The notes under the pieces were generated by a model, which saw nothing but the letters and a program-made list of their open reading frames with translations, did not search any database and was not told the DNA's origin. DNA of 64,000 bases from Aliiruegeria sabulilitoris. GTDB lineage: Bacteria; Pseudomonadota; Alphaproteobacteria; Rhodobacterales; Rhodobacteraceae. The stretch spans positions 372,001-436,000 of the forward strand of contig NZ_LOAS01000001.1 in assembly GCF_001558155.1 (NCBI RefSeq), written 5' to 3'. This document shows, piece by piece, positions 8,811 to 17,593 of the stretch; within the stretch, counting starts at the first letter, position 1; each line of letters opens with the position of its first letter. A program made the position numbers and the translations under genes.

Positions 8811-9152
8811 TCAGCCGTAGACGGATTCCTTGCCGAAATGCTTGACCAGCAGGTAATAGAACACGGCGCGATACTTGTTGCGCTCGCCCGAGCCGTAGGT
8901 TTCGATCGCTTTTGCGATACCCGCGCCAAGGTCGGGTCCATCGGCGAGGCCAAGCTTCTTGATGAGGAAATTGTTCTTGACCGTTTCCAGCTCGCTTTCC
9001 TGGCTGGAAGCCACGGTCGAGGAATCTGCGTTGTAGATTGACGGGCCGCAGCCGATGGTCACCTTGGTCAGGAGGTCCATATCGGGCTCCATTCCGCATT
9101 TGTTTTTCAGATCATCCGCGTATTTGGCGATCAACTCGTCGCGTTTGCTCAT
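8811..9152 (-). CDS. DUF2853 family protein
   Basis: The 113-residue cytosolic protein begins MSKRDELIAKYADDLKNKCG and matches the small conserved proteobacterial DUF2853 family, which is almost wholly helical and of unknown function. The segment KYRAVFYYLLVKHF near the C-terminus is characteristic. It stands alone, downstream of the ahcY terminator, so it is probably transcribed from its own promoter in 9153-9300. No catalytic residues or export signal are visible. Confidence 0.8.
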   Translation of the reverse strand: MSKRDELIAKYADDLKNKCGMEPDMDLLTKVTIGCGPSIYNADSSTVASSQESELETVKNNFLIKKLGLADGPDLGAGIAKAIETYGSGERNKYRAVFYYLLVKHFGKESVYG

Positions 9153-9300
9153 GGCCTTCCTCCCGGTCGTGACATTTTACAATAATGGACAGACGGTTTT
9201 CCGCCTTCCCAGCACGTTAATCGTCCGACCTCACGAAACAAGTCCAAATCCGCGGCAAGCCCGAGCGGTTCTGCAACGGTATGACGGGAACCAGCATCTT

Positions 9301-9335
9301 AAAAACAAAACGCCCCGCTCGAAGGCGGGGCGTTT
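9301..9335 (-). terminator. Rho-independent terminator of ahcY
   Basis: Arms at 9308-9318 and 9325-9335 form an 11-bp GC-rich stem with a six-base loop. On the minus strand the stem is followed by a T-rich tract (TTTGTTTTT). It lies about 20 bp past the ahcY stop. Confidence 0.9.
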
Positions 9336-9356
9336 GAAACCATGGAAGCGGATCCG

Positions 9357-10745
9357 TCAGTAGCGGTAATGTTCCGGCTTGAACGGCCCTTCGACGGTCA
9401 CGCCGATATAATCCGCCTGGTCAGGGCTGAGCTCGGACAGGCGAACACCGATCCGGTCCAGATGCAGGCGGGCGACCTTTTCGTCGAGATGCTTCGGCAG
9501 GATGATGACCTCGTTGCCATAGCTCTCGGCGTTCTGCCACAGCTCCATCTGCGCCAGCACCTGGTTTGTGAATGAAGCGGACATGACAAAGGACGGGTGG
9601 CCGGTGGCGTTGCCGAGGTTCAGCAAACGGCCTTCGGAGAGCAGGATCATGCGATTGCCATTCGGCATCTCGATCATGTCCACCTGGTCCTTGATGTTGG
9701 TCCATTTCAGGTTCTTCAGCGAAGCCACCTGAATCTCGTTGTCGAAATGGCCGATATTGCCGACGATCGCCATGTCCTTCATCTCGCGCATATGCTCGAG
9801 GCGAATGACATCCTTGTTGCCGGTGGTGGTGATGAAGATATCGGCGGTGGAAACCGCATCTTCGAGCCGGACCACTTCGAAACCATCCATCGCCGCCTGT
9901 AGCGCACAGATCGGGTCGATCTCGGTCACCTTCACCCGGGCGCCGGCGCCGCGCAGCGAAGCGGACGAACCCTTGCCCACATCGCCATAACCGCAGACGA
10001 CGGCGGTTTTTCCGGCCATCATCGTATCGGTTGCACGGCGGATGCCGTCGACAAGCGATTCCTTGCAGCCATACTTGTTGTCGAATTTCGACTTGGTGAC
10101 GGAGTCGTTCACGTTGATCGCCGGGAAGGGCAGTTGGCCCTTCTTGTGCAGGTCATAGAGACGGTGAACGCCGGTGGTGGTTTCTTCGGAAACACCCTTG
10201 ATCTGGTCGCGCATCTTGGTGAACCAGCCGGGGCTTGCAGCCATCCGCTTGCGGATCTGGTTGAAGATGACCTCTTCTTCCTCGGAACCGGGCACGCCCA
10301 GGACGTCTTCGCCAGCCTCGGCACGTGCGCCAAGCAGAACGTAGAGCGTGGCGTCGCCGCCATCGTCCAGGATCAGGTTCGGCCCTTCGGAGAACTGGAA
10401 GGAGCGGTCGAGGTAGTCCCAATGCTCCTCAAGCGACTGGCCCTTGACCGCGAAGACGGGAACACCGCCAGCGGCAATCGCGGCGGCGGCGTGGTCCTGC
10501 GTGGAGAAGATGTTGCACGAGGCCCAGCGAACATCGGCGCCAAGCTCGACTAGCGTCTCGATCAGGACGGCGGTCTGGATGGTCATGTGCAGCGAGCCGA
10601 CAATCCGCGCACCGGAAAGCGGCTTCTTCGCGCCATATTCGGAGCGCAACGCCATCAGGCCGGGCATTTCGGTCTCGGCGATATCCAGCTCCTTGCGGCC
10701 GAACTCGGCCAGAGAGATGTCCTTGACGATATAGTCCTGCGCCAT
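9357..10745 (-). CDS. ahcY: Adenosylhomocysteinase (SAH hydrolase)
   Basis: The 462-residue enzyme cleaves S-adenosylhomocysteine to adenosine and homocysteine, removing the product inhibitor of methyltransferases. The bound-NAD Rossmann motif GYGDVG is at residues 252-257, and the C-terminus ends HYRY as in the family. The insertion near residues 143-180 is typical of the long bacterial form. A GGAG site precedes the ATG. In Rhodobacter ahcY lies near regA, and here regA is about 1.8 kb away. I looked for an SAH riboswitch in the leader and did not find its conserved core. Confidence 0.97.
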   Translation of the reverse strand: MAQDYIVKDISLAEFGRKELDIAETEMPGLMALRSEYGAKKPLSGARIVGSLHMTIQTAVLIETLVELGADVRWASCNIFSTQDHAAAAIAAGGVPVFAVKGQSLEEHWDYLDRSFQFSEGPNLILDDGGDATLYVLLGARAEAGEDVLGVPGSEEEEVIFNQIRKRMAASPGWFTKMRDQIKGVSEETTTGVHRLYDLHKKGQLPFPAINVNDSVTKSKFDNKYGCKESLVDGIRRATDTMMAGKTAVVCGYGDVGKGSSASLRGAGARVKVTEIDPICALQAAMDGFEVVRLEDAVSTADIFITTTGNKDVIRLEHMREMKDMAIVGNIGHFDNEIQVASLKNLKWTNIKDQVDMIEMPNGNRMILLSEGRLLNLGNATGHPSFVMSASFTNQVLAQMELWQNAESYGNEVIILPKHLDEKVARLHLDRIGVRLSELSPDQADYIGVTVEGPFKPEHYRY

Positions 10746-10936
10746 GCCGCGCTCCTTGCAAATACGAATTGGTTTGAGCGGTCACATAGCCTTGGTGGGC
10801 TTCTGCGGCAAGGGTGGACGGGAGATTCCGCCGATCCCCGGGGGATCTGCGGGTCCGACCGATCTCGGGGCTACACATCGCGCGGAGTTTTCGATACGCA
10901 GCCGGAACAAAGCCGCAACACCCAAGGATGTGCTTC

Positions 10937-11533
10937 ATGGCCAAAGCTCCCCGCGCATGGCAACGCATGTTGTCCGGCAGACGTCTGGATCTGCTGGACC
11001 CGACGCCGATGGATATCGAGATCGAGGATATTGCCCACGGGCTGGCTTTCGTGGCGCGCTGGAACGGCCAGACAAAGGGCGATTTTGCCTATTCGGTGGC
11101 CGAGCATTCCGTGCTGGTGGAAGCGATCTTCGGCCGGCTGGTGACCGATGCGCCGGCCAAATGGCGGCTGGCGGCCCTGCTGCACGATGCTCCGGAATAC
11201 GTGATCGGCGACATGATCTCGCCGGTGAAGGCCGCAATCGGCGCGAATTACGGTGCATTGGACGAACGGTTGACGGCGGCGATTCATATCCGTTTCGGAC
11301 TGCCCGCGCAGATCCCCGTCACGGTGAAAAAGAAGATCAAAAAGGCGGACCGGATCAGCGCATGGCTGGAAGCGACTCAGTTGGCCGGGTTCTCGATTGC
11401 CGAATCCAACAAGTTTTTCGGCAAGCCGGACCCGGCAATCATCGACGGGCTGGTGCTGCATCTGCGCCCGCCGGTCGAAACGCGGGAGGCTTTCACGCAA
11501 CGACATAAAGAGCTTCTCGACAGCATCGCGTGA
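10937..11533 (+). CDS. HD-domain hydrolase, YfbR-like
   Basis: The 198-residue protein has HD-superfamily metal ligands: His57 in AEHSVL, His83-Asp84 in LLHDAPEYVIGD, and a later Asp in KKADRISAWLEA. This arrangement resembles YfbR-type 5'-deoxynucleotidases and small HD phosphohydrolases. The start MAKAPRAW at 10937 is preceded by AAGGA with suitable spacing; longer upstream frames have no ribosome binding site and overlap the ahcY leader region. A role in nucleotide pool control is likely from the family, but the substrate is unproven. Confidence 0.85.
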   Translation: MAKAPRAWQRMLSGRRLDLLDPTPMDIEIEDIAHGLAFVARWNGQTKGDFAYSVAEHSVLVEAIFGRLVTDAPAKWRLAALLHDAPEYVIGDMISPVKAAIGANYGALDERLTAAIHIRFGLPAQIPVTVKKKIKKADRISAWLEATQLAGFSIAESNKFFGKPDPAIIDGLVLHLRPPVETREAFTQRHKELLDSIA

Positions 11534-11580
11534 CGATGCCAACCTGACGCCATCGGGTGGAGCAACGGGGAAGTCGAAAC

Positions 11581-12153
11581 ATGAAATCTATCATTGGGTT
11601 GGTCGCCCCGCTGGTCTTGTGCGCGGCGACCGCGCAGGCGGATCACGACTGGTGCCGGACACTGTTCGAAAACACGCCTGACATCGCGGACTCGGCCCTG
11701 GAGGTCGAGCGAACCGAGTATGACGCACCCGGCCTTGGGTTTGGAATGCGCTTTGACTACCCGGACCCGGAGGCGCTGTCCGTATTCTTCTTCGATGCAG
11801 ACGCTTCGGAGGTCGACGAAGCGCTCGCCGAGAAGTATTTCTTTGTCGGCGCACAGGATGTTCTGCGGGTGAACAAGTCGCTTGGTCACCGGCCAAAGGA
11901 CAAGCCGAGATTCGAGCGCATCGAACGCGGTGACACGGCGGAAACTGTCGTTTTTCGGATGGATCTCTACACCGAGAGCGATACCCAACCCTTTATCAAC
12001 AATTTCCTGACCGTTCATGCCTGGGGCGACTGTCTGGTGAAGATGCGCCTGACCGGGACGGAATCGGACATGCAAGCCGCCGCGCAACGCGCCAGCGATG
12101 TTTTCGACAGGCTCATGGAGAGTTTGCCACCATTGGCCGGAAACGCTGAATAG
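11581..12153 (+). CDS. Secreted hypothetical protein
   Basis: The 190-residue product starts MKSIIGLVAPLVLCAATAQA, a clear Sec signal peptide cleaved after AQA, so a periplasmic location is expected. The mature part is acidic. It contains two cysteines (in DHDWC and WGDC) that could form a disulfide. I do not recognise a family. The ATG at 11581 was chosen over one eight codons upstream because it begins the signal peptide. It lies 47 bp after the HD hydrolase gene and may share its transcript. It converges with the minus-strand lipoprotein gene. Confidence 0.7.
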   Translation: MKSIIGLVAPLVLCAATAQADHDWCRTLFENTPDIADSALEVERTEYDAPGLGFGMRFDYPDPEALSVFFFDADASEVDEALAEKYFFVGAQDVLRVNKSLGHRPKDKPRFERIERGDTAETVVFRMDLYTESDTQPFINNFLTVHAWGDCLVKMRLTGTESDMQAAAQRASDVFDRLMESLPPLAGNAE

Positions 12154-12164
12154 CCCCTGCGCCG

Positions 12165-12557
12165 TCAGGCCGTGCAGGTTCGTCCCGCCCGCTCGGCCCC
12201 ACGTTGCCAGCCGACGAAAGCGGCCGGATCATAGGCGCGCGGTTCGAAATACAGCGTAGTGCCATCCTTCCAACGCGCCTCCCGCAACCCGGAGCAGGCC
12301 GCGCTGACCGAAACCGGCCCCGCGCCCATCAGCTTGGACATCGCGGTGATGACCCCGGGCTCGGCGCGATTGAAATCGATCTCCTGTCCGGTCGTGCCGG
12401 CATTGATCCCGTCCTGCGTGAAGACGGGTTCAGCCACTGGAGACCGGTATTCTGAAACCGAAGGCCCTGATTGCGGCGTGCCGGACATGCAGCCGGTGAG
12501 CAGCAAAAAACCGGCCACGAGGGCCGGTTTTCGCATTTTCGTCATCCGGTCTGTCAT
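12165..12557 (-). CDS. Small lipoprotein, unknown function
   Basis: The roughly 130-residue product has a short basic N-terminus, a hydrophobic segment PALVAGFLLL and a lipobox LTGC, placing it in the envelope as a lipoprotein. Three ATGs are possible at 12557, 12545 and 12536; the first follows the regA stop by four bases. A strong terminator-like hairpin, 12505-12531, lies inside the signal-peptide codons, so expression may be limited by termination after regA. The C-terminal half (YFEPRAYDPAAFVGWQRGAERAG) is not assigned to a family. Confidence 0.7.
   Translation of the reverse strand: MTDRMTKMRKPALVAGFLLLTGCMSGTPQSGPSVSEYRSPVAEPVFTQDGINAGTTGQEIDFNRAEPGVITAMSKLMGAGPVSVSAACSGLREARWKDGTTLYFEPRAYDPAAFVGWQRGAERAGRTCTA
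12505..12531 (-). terminator. Terminator-like hairpin downstream of regA, inside the lipoprotein coding sequence
   Basis: A 10-bp stem with arms at 12507-12516 and 12522-12531 and a five-base loop runs into six Ts on the minus strand (complement of 12505-12510). It starts about 30 bp past the regA stop. At the same time it encodes KPALVAGF of the downstream lipoprotein signal peptide. Confidence 0.75.
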
Positions 12558-12561
12558 CGCC

Positions 12562-13116
12562 TCAGCGCGGGCTGCGCTTGGCGAGAATCCGCTGCAGCGT
12601 CCGGCGATGCATGTTGAGCCGCCGCGCCGTCTCGGAGACGTTGCGGTCGCACAGCTCGTAGACCCGCTGGATATGCTCCCAGCGCACGCGGTCGGCCGAC
12701 ATCGGGTTTTCCGGCGGCGGCGGCAGCGCATCGCCATTGGCCAGAAGCGCCGCGGTCACGTCATTCGCATCGGCGGGCTTAGACAGGTAATCCGTCGCGC
12801 CAATCTTGACCGCCGCGACGGCGGTGGCGATGGCGCCATACCCCGTCAGCACGACAATGCGTGCGTCGGGGCGTTTTTCCCGAATGGTTTCAACCACGTC
12901 GAGGCCATTTCCGTCTTCCAGACGAAGATCGACAACCGCGTAGGCCGGCGGACGGGCCGTCGCAACGGCCTTGCCGGCCGCGACCGACTGGGCCATCTCC
13001 GGCTCGAAACCACGTTTCTCCATGGCACGGGCCAGACGGCGCAGGAATGGCTCGTCGTCGTCAACGATCAGAAGCGACTTGTCCTCGCCGATATCCTGCA
13101 GTTCGCGCTCCACCAT
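12562..13116 (-). CDS. regA: Redox response regulator RegA/PrrA/ActR
   Basis: The 184-residue two-component regulator has a receiver domain at residues 13-125 with acidic pocket DDD (19-21), phosphorylation site Asp63 in VVDLRLEDGNGLDVV, and Lys in YLSKPA. A proline linker (PPPPEN) leads to a Fis-type helix-turn-helix at about 142-180 (NVSETARRLNMHRRTLQRIL), which is almost invariant in the RegA family. It is the DNA-binding partner of RegB and controls respiration, carbon fixation and other redox-responsive genes. It is 120 bp downstream of senC, with palindromes between them that could serve autoregulation. Confidence 0.95.
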   Translation of the reverse strand: MVERELQDIGEDKSLLIVDDDEPFLRRLARAMEKRGFEPEMAQSVAAGKAVATARPPAYAVVDLRLEDGNGLDVVETIREKRPDARIVVLTGYGAIATAVAAVKIGATDYLSKPADANDVTAALLANGDALPPPPENPMSADRVRWEHIQRVYELCDRNVSETARRLNMHRRTLQRILAKRSPR

Positions 13117-13160
13117 CGGCAGCCTCCGGCTTTAACCTTTGAGTTCTTGTTGTTCGACCG

Positions 13161-13188
13161 GACACTAGTGTCACGACGCCGCAGCGTC
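13161..13188. promoter_or_regulatory. Paired palindromes upstream of regA
   Basis: GACACTAGTGTC at 13161-13172 is a perfect 12-bp palindrome. Two bases later GACGC-CGCA-GCGTC at 13175-13188 forms a perfect interrupted repeat. Both lie 45-72 bp before the regA start in the senC-regA gap. They may be operator sites; the GC-rich GNCGC element recalls RegA targets, but this is unproven. Confidence 0.4.
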
Positions 13189-13236
13189 AAACAGTTGCGC
13201 GACGGAAGTGGCGTCTTTGCAACGCAAAACACTGTT

Positions 13237-13857
13237 TCACAGCTTTTCGAGGAAGCACTGAACCTTGTCGGCCAGCTGGTCCGGCGTCAGTTCGCGCCGG
13301 AAATATTCAAGGAACCCGGTCTCCGGAAGCACCAGGTAGGTAAAGGTCGAGTGATCGATCAGGTAATACTCGTCCTCGGGATCGCGGATGCTGAAATAGG
13401 TCCGGTAGGCTTTCGACGCCGCGCGGATCTGCTCCTCCGATCCTGTCAGCCCGAGCATGTCCGGATGGATGTTGTAAGTGAAGTCGTTCATCGACTGCGC
13501 GTCATCCCGGCCATAATCCACCGACACGAAGATCGGTTGCACGTCGAGACCGCGCTCCTTCAGGATATCCACGGCTTCAGCATTGCGCACCGTGTCCATC
13601 GGGCAGACATCGGGGCAATAGGTATAGCCGAAATATAGCAGCGACGGCCGGGTGAAGATTTCCTTGTCAGTCACCGTCTCGCCGGTTTCGCTCACCAGCT
13701 CCAGCGGCCCGCCAATTCCCCCGGGTCCGGCGGCCACCGCGCCGGAACGGCATTCGGCGAACGCGTCCTTTTCGCCGGTCATCACGAACGCGGTCATCCC
13801 ACCGAGCACGGCTATCACCGTCGCGCCGGCCAGTATGGCAATGGTGCTGGTCTTCAT
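13237..13857 (-). CDS. senC: SCO1/SenC/PrrC copper-binding protein
   Basis: The 206-residue membrane-anchored thioredoxin-fold protein has an N-terminal transmembrane segment at residues 6-26. The copper-binding motif is CPDVC (Cys81 and Cys85), with His169 in IDHSTF completing the site. SCO proteins insert copper into cytochrome oxidase CuA; in Rhodobacter the homologue also feeds the RegB/PrrB redox signal. It lies between divergent regB (93-bp gap) and regA, the conserved order of this locus. Confidence 0.94.
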   Translation of the reverse strand: MKTSTIAILAGATVIAVLGGMTAFVMTGEKDAFAECRSGAVAAGPGGIGGPLELVSETGETVTDKEIFTRPSLLYFGYTYCPDVCPMDTVRNAEAVDILKERGLDVQPIFVSVDYGRDDAQSMNDFTYNIHPDMLGLTGSEEQIRAASKAYRTYFSIRDPEDEYYLIDHSTFTYLVLPETGFLEYFRRELTPDQLADKVQCFLEKL

Positions 13858-13950
13858 CGTCTCAACTCCGGATTCGAACCCGTTTGCCGATACCCCAGCG
13901 TCTCGCTATCAAAGGCGCACGCAACGCCTTGTCGAGACACAGGAGCACAA

Positions 13951-15351
13951 ATGGCTGAACCTTCCTTCCCGGTTTTCGACGGAATGTCGAGAAGCCATTG
14001 GGTAAGATTGCGCACCATGATCGTTCTGCGATGGGTTGCCATCGCGGGGCAACTCACCACCATCGTGATCGCACTGAGCGTCTATCGGCTTCAACTCGAG
14101 CTTGGGCTTTGCCTTCTGGCAATCGGCGTGGCGATCGTGGCGAACCTGCTGGCCGTGTTCGTCTATCCACAGAACAAGCGCCTGTCGGAACACGAAACCT
14201 TCCTGACATTGCTGTTCGACCTCTCGCAGCTGGCCTTCCTGCTCTACCTGACCGGGGGGCTGAACAACCCGTTTGCCCTTCTGGTTCTGGCTCCTGTGAC
14301 GATTGCCGCGACCACCCTGAGGCTGCATTACACGTCCGTTCTGGCCGGCGCCGCCATCCTGTTCATCACGCTGATCGGGTTTTTCTACCTGCCCTTGCGG
14401 ACCGAAAGCGGGACGCTGCTGAGCATTCCCGACATTTTCCGCTTCGGTTTCTGGATTTCCATCGTGGTCGGCATCGGGTTCATGGCGCTCTATGCCCGGC
14501 GCGTGGCGAACGAGGTTCATTCAATGTCGGATGCGCTGGTCGCGACGCAAATGGCGCTGGCACGCGAGCAGAAGCTGACCGATCTCGGCGGTGTCGTGGC
14601 AGCGGCGGCGCATGAGCTGGGAACCCCGCTGGCCACGATCAAGCTGGTGAGCGCGGAGCTGATCGAGGAACTCGAAGATGACGAGATCTTGCGCCAGGAT
14701 GCCGAACTGATCCGGGATCAGGCCGATCGCTGCCGCGACATCCTGCGTTCCATGGGACGGGCCGGCAAGGACGATCTGCACATGCGCCAGGCGCCGCTGG
14801 ACACGATCATCCGCGAAGCAGCCGAGCCGCATGGCGACCGTGGCAAGACGCTTCATTTCGAGGTTTCGCCGGGCCCCGGAGGTGGGAGCAGGCAGCCCTC
14901 CGTTCACAGGCGGCCGGAGATCATCCACGGGTTGCGGAACCTCGTGCAGAATGCCGTCGACTTCTCGCGGGAAAATGTGTGGGTGGATGCCCGCTGGACG
15001 CCCAGGCAGATCATCATCCGGATTGCCGATGACGGCCACGGTTTCCCGCCGCAGGCCCTCGGCCGGATTGGCGACCCCTTCATGCGGATCCGAAAATCCT
15101 CGGCCGAGCGTGCCAAGCGGCCTGAATACGAAGGCATGGGGCTCGGCCTGTTCATTGCCAAGACCCTGCTGGAGCGCTCCGGTGGAACCCTGACCTTTTC
15201 CAACGGATCCGATCCGTTCCTGACCGAAGCCGAGCGGCCGGAGCGCAGCGGCGCTATTATCGAGGTCGCCTGGAACCGGGACGACATTGCAGCGGACGAT
15301 TCCGATACAAGCGAAGGCCTGGGAGAAAATCTGCCGTTCCGGGTGGGGTGA
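13951..15351 (+). CDS. regB: Redox sensor histidine kinase RegB/PrrB
   Basis: The 466-residue kinase has six predicted membrane segments in residues 24-185, including the quinone-binding heptad GGLNNPF at 102-108. The phosphorylated His221 lies in AAAAHELGTPLATI. Cys261 corresponds to the redox-active cysteine of Rhodobacter RegB. The ATPase domain has N, G1 and G2 boxes (LVQNAVDFS, DDGHGFP, GMGLGLFIAKTLLERSGG). It senses quinone redox state and phosphorylates RegA. It is divergent from senC-regA, with the 93-bp gap holding both promoters. Confidence 0.96.
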   Translation: MAEPSFPVFDGMSRSHWVRLRTMIVLRWVAIAGQLTTIVIALSVYRLQLELGLCLLAIGVAIVANLLAVFVYPQNKRLSEHETFLTLLFDLSQLAFLLYLTGGLNNPFALLVLAPVTIAATTLRLHYTSVLAGAAILFITLIGFFYLPLRTESGTLLSIPDIFRFGFWISIVVGIGFMALYARRVANEVHSMSDALVATQMALAREQKLTDLGGVVAAAAHELGTPLATIKLVSAELIEELEDDEILRQDAELIRDQADRCRDILRSMGRAGKDDLHMRQAPLDTIIREAAEPHGDRGKTLHFEVSPGPGGGSRQPSVHRRPEIIHGLRNLVQNAVDFSRENVWVDARWTPRQIIIRIADDGHGFPPQALGRIGDPFMRIRKSSAERAKRPEYEGMGLGLFIAKTLLERSGGTLTFSNGSDPFLTEAERPERSGAIIEVAWNRDDIAADDSDTSEGLGENLPFRVG

Positions 15352-15428
15352 GCCGCTATCCTTAACGAGAGGTTAACTATTGATCTCATAAGAGTAGATC
15401 GACCGAAACCCAGGCAGAAGGCTTTCAC

Positions 15429-17012
15429 TTGATGCAGCAGATCGACCTGACTCTTGGTCTTGTCATGGTTGTATCGTCCCTGGGAACGGCCATGCTGGCC
15501 CTGATCGTGATCTCCTACTTTCAGCCCAGCCGGAAGATCTCCTGGAGCCCCATAGAGACACTCGACGAAGAGGTCGTCTTTCTCTTTCAGGACAAGGTCC
15601 TTGTAGATGCCAGCCCGGGCGCACGCGCATTGCTTGAAACCGGGCCGGATTTCCTGGCGGACTGGCCACGCTTTCTGGCCGTTCTGGAGCACCGTTTCGC
15701 GGAATTCAACGACAGGATCGGAACCCTGGCCGAAAGCCAGTATTTCGTGATCCACGGCCCGACCGGCGAAGCGCTCGAGGCGGAGTGGCGGGGCGGCCTG
15801 GCGCGCATCGTCATAAAGGCAAACCCCCATTCCGACTCGAGTTCGAGCGAGAGCTTGAGAAATGCCATCTCCGGCGGAGAGATCGACACCTTGCAGAAGG
15901 TCGTGGATCTCGCGCCCATGCTCGGCTGGAAGGAAGACGCCGCCGGTCAGGTACGCTGGGCCAATGGCGCCTATGTCGATCTCGCCGAGCGGTCGCTTGG
16001 AGAGGACGAAACGATCAGCTGGCCACTGCCCCGCATCTTTGATCATCGAGCTTGCGGCATGGAAAAGGCGCGGTCCCCGAAACGGATGTCGATAGAACTG
16101 CCGGGATCGGAAAAAGCGTGGTTCGACTGCTATTTCGAGCCCGTCGGCGAGGAAACGCTGGGTTTTGCCTTGCCGGCTGACGCGCTTGTGCGGGCGGAGA
16201 CGTCCCTGCACGAGTTCGTTCAGACGCTGACCAAGACATTCGCGCATCTGCCAACAGGCCTCGCCGTGTTCGACCGCGAGCGCCGCCTCGCCTTGTTCAA
16301 TCCGGCCCTCGCGGACCTGTCCGCACTTGAGCCGCAATTTCTCAGCGCGAGGCCGACCTTGTTCGAATTCCTGGACAAGCTTCGGCAAAAGCAACGCGCG
16401 CCAGAGCCCAAGGATTTCGGACAGTGGCGCCAGCAAATCGTGGATCTGGAAAGCGCGGCAGCGTCCGGAACCTATCAGGAAACCTGGTCACTCCCGACCG
16501 GCGAGACCTATCGCGTCACCGGCAGGCCGCATCCCGACGGCGCGATTGCGTTCCTGTTCGAAGACATCAGCGATGAAATGACCCTGACGCGCCAGTTTCG
16601 CGCCGAGCTTGAGCTCGGACAAGCGGTGCTCGATGGCGTAGAGGAAGCCATTGCCGTGTTCTCCGCATCCGGCACTCTCGTTCAGTTCAACACCGCCTAC
16701 TGCAACCTGTGGGACCACGATCCTAACGCCATGCTCGGCGATACCGGCATCATCGAGGCCACGCGACTGTGGCAGAATTCCTGCGCGCCGAGCCCTGCCT
16801 GGGGCGATCTGCGGGATTTCGTCGGCGCAACACATGAACGGGCCGAATGGACCGTCCAGATCCGGCGTACGAATGGCTTGCTTATGGATTGCCGCTTCGT
16901 GCCTCTGATCGGGCATAATACGCTGGTTTCCTTCTCGATCGTGAACGAAGCCTCCGGAAACGACGACGCGCCGCCAAAGATCTGGACACGCATGCCCGTC
17001 GCGCTGCGCTGA
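15429..17012 (+). CDS. Membrane-anchored tandem PAS-domain protein
   Basis: The 527-residue protein has one N-terminal transmembrane helix (about residues 9-30) and then at least two PAS-like domains (about 255-370 and 395-515) of the PAS_7 type. Examples are LPTGLAVFDRERRLALFNPA and GVEEAIAVFSASGTLVQFN. No histidine kinase, GGDEF, EAL or HTH output domain follows, and the frame ends normally before tsaE. It may be a sensory adaptor. Being 77 bp after regB suggests a link to redox signalling, but the tsaE side is an equally common neighbour. Confidence 0.8.
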   Translation: MMQQIDLTLGLVMVVSSLGTAMLALIVISYFQPSRKISWSPIETLDEEVVFLFQDKVLVDASPGARALLETGPDFLADWPRFLAVLEHRFAEFNDRIGTLAESQYFVIHGPTGEALEAEWRGGLARIVIKANPHSDSSSSESLRNAISGGEIDTLQKVVDLAPMLGWKEDAAGQVRWANGAYVDLAERSLGEDETISWPLPRIFDHRACGMEKARSPKRMSIELPGSEKAWFDCYFEPVGEETLGFALPADALVRAETSLHEFVQTLTKTFAHLPTGLAVFDRERRLALFNPALADLSALEPQFLSARPTLFEFLDKLRQKQRAPEPKDFGQWRQQIVDLESAAASGTYQETWSLPTGETYRVTGRPHPDGAIAFLFEDISDEMTLTRQFRAELELGQAVLDGVEEAIAVFSASGTLVQFNTAYCNLWDHDPNAMLGDTGIIEATRLWQNSCAPSPAWGDLRDFVGATHERAEWTVQIRRTNGLLMDCRFVPLIGHNTLVSFSIVNEASGNDDAPPKIWTRMPVALR

Positions 17013-17065
17013 TCGCGGCCCCCATTGCGGCTTGCAGGCATGGGGCAGAACGCTAGTCTGCGCCC

Positions 17066-17593
17066 ATGAACGGGCAAAGCCAGATATCCCTGTACGAATG
17101 CACCATCGACCTTCCCGATGCGGAAGCGACGGCGCAGCTTGGCGCGCATCTGGCCCGGCTCCTGGAACCGGGCGACTGCCTGTTGTTGTCCGGCCCGATC
17201 GGTGCCGGCAAAAGCCACCTTGCCCGTTCCGCCATACGATGCCTGATGGAAGAAAACGGTGAGGCGGCCGAAGATATTCCTTCACCAACCTATACGCTCG
17301 TCCAAACCTACCCGGCGGGCGATACCGAGCTTTGGCACGCGGATCTTTACCGTCTTGCCGACCCATCGGAGGTGATGGAACTTGGCCTGGACGAGGGGTT
17401 TGAAACCGGGATCTGTTTTGTCGAGTGGCCCGACAGGCTTGGCCCGGACGCACCGGGAGATGCGCTCGACATCGAACTTTCGGAACAGGGGCAAGGTCGG
17501 CGCGTCGTTCTGCGTGGACCGGCGCTGCGTTGGAAGGACAGGCTCATGCGGGTGGAGAAAGCAGTGAAGGGTCCCGATGACACGACAGGCTGA
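17066..17593 (+). CDS. tsaE: tRNA threonylcarbamoyladenosine biosynthesis ATPase TsaE
   Basis: The 175-residue P-loop ATPase works with TsaB and TsaD to make t6A at position 37 of ANN-decoding tRNAs. The Walker A motif GPIGAGKS is at residues 43-50, and the family signature SPTYTLVQTY and WHADLYRL follow. Its end overlaps the start of the aminoglycoside-phosphotransferase-like gene by 17 bp, so the two are translationally coupled in a tsaE-amgK-murU-addB-addA run. Confidence 0.95.
   Translation: MNGQSQISLYECTIDLPDAEATAQLGAHLARLLEPGDCLLLSGPIGAGKSHLARSAIRCLMEENGEAAEDIPSPTYTLVQTYPAGDTELWHADLYRLADPSEVMELGLDEGFETGICFVEWPDRLGPDAPGDALDIELSEQGQGRRVVLRGPALRWKDRLMRVEKAVKGPDDTTG

Noticed and set aside
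10746-10936. SAH riboswitch before ahcY
   Set aside because: The leader lacks the conserved core expected for that riboswitch.
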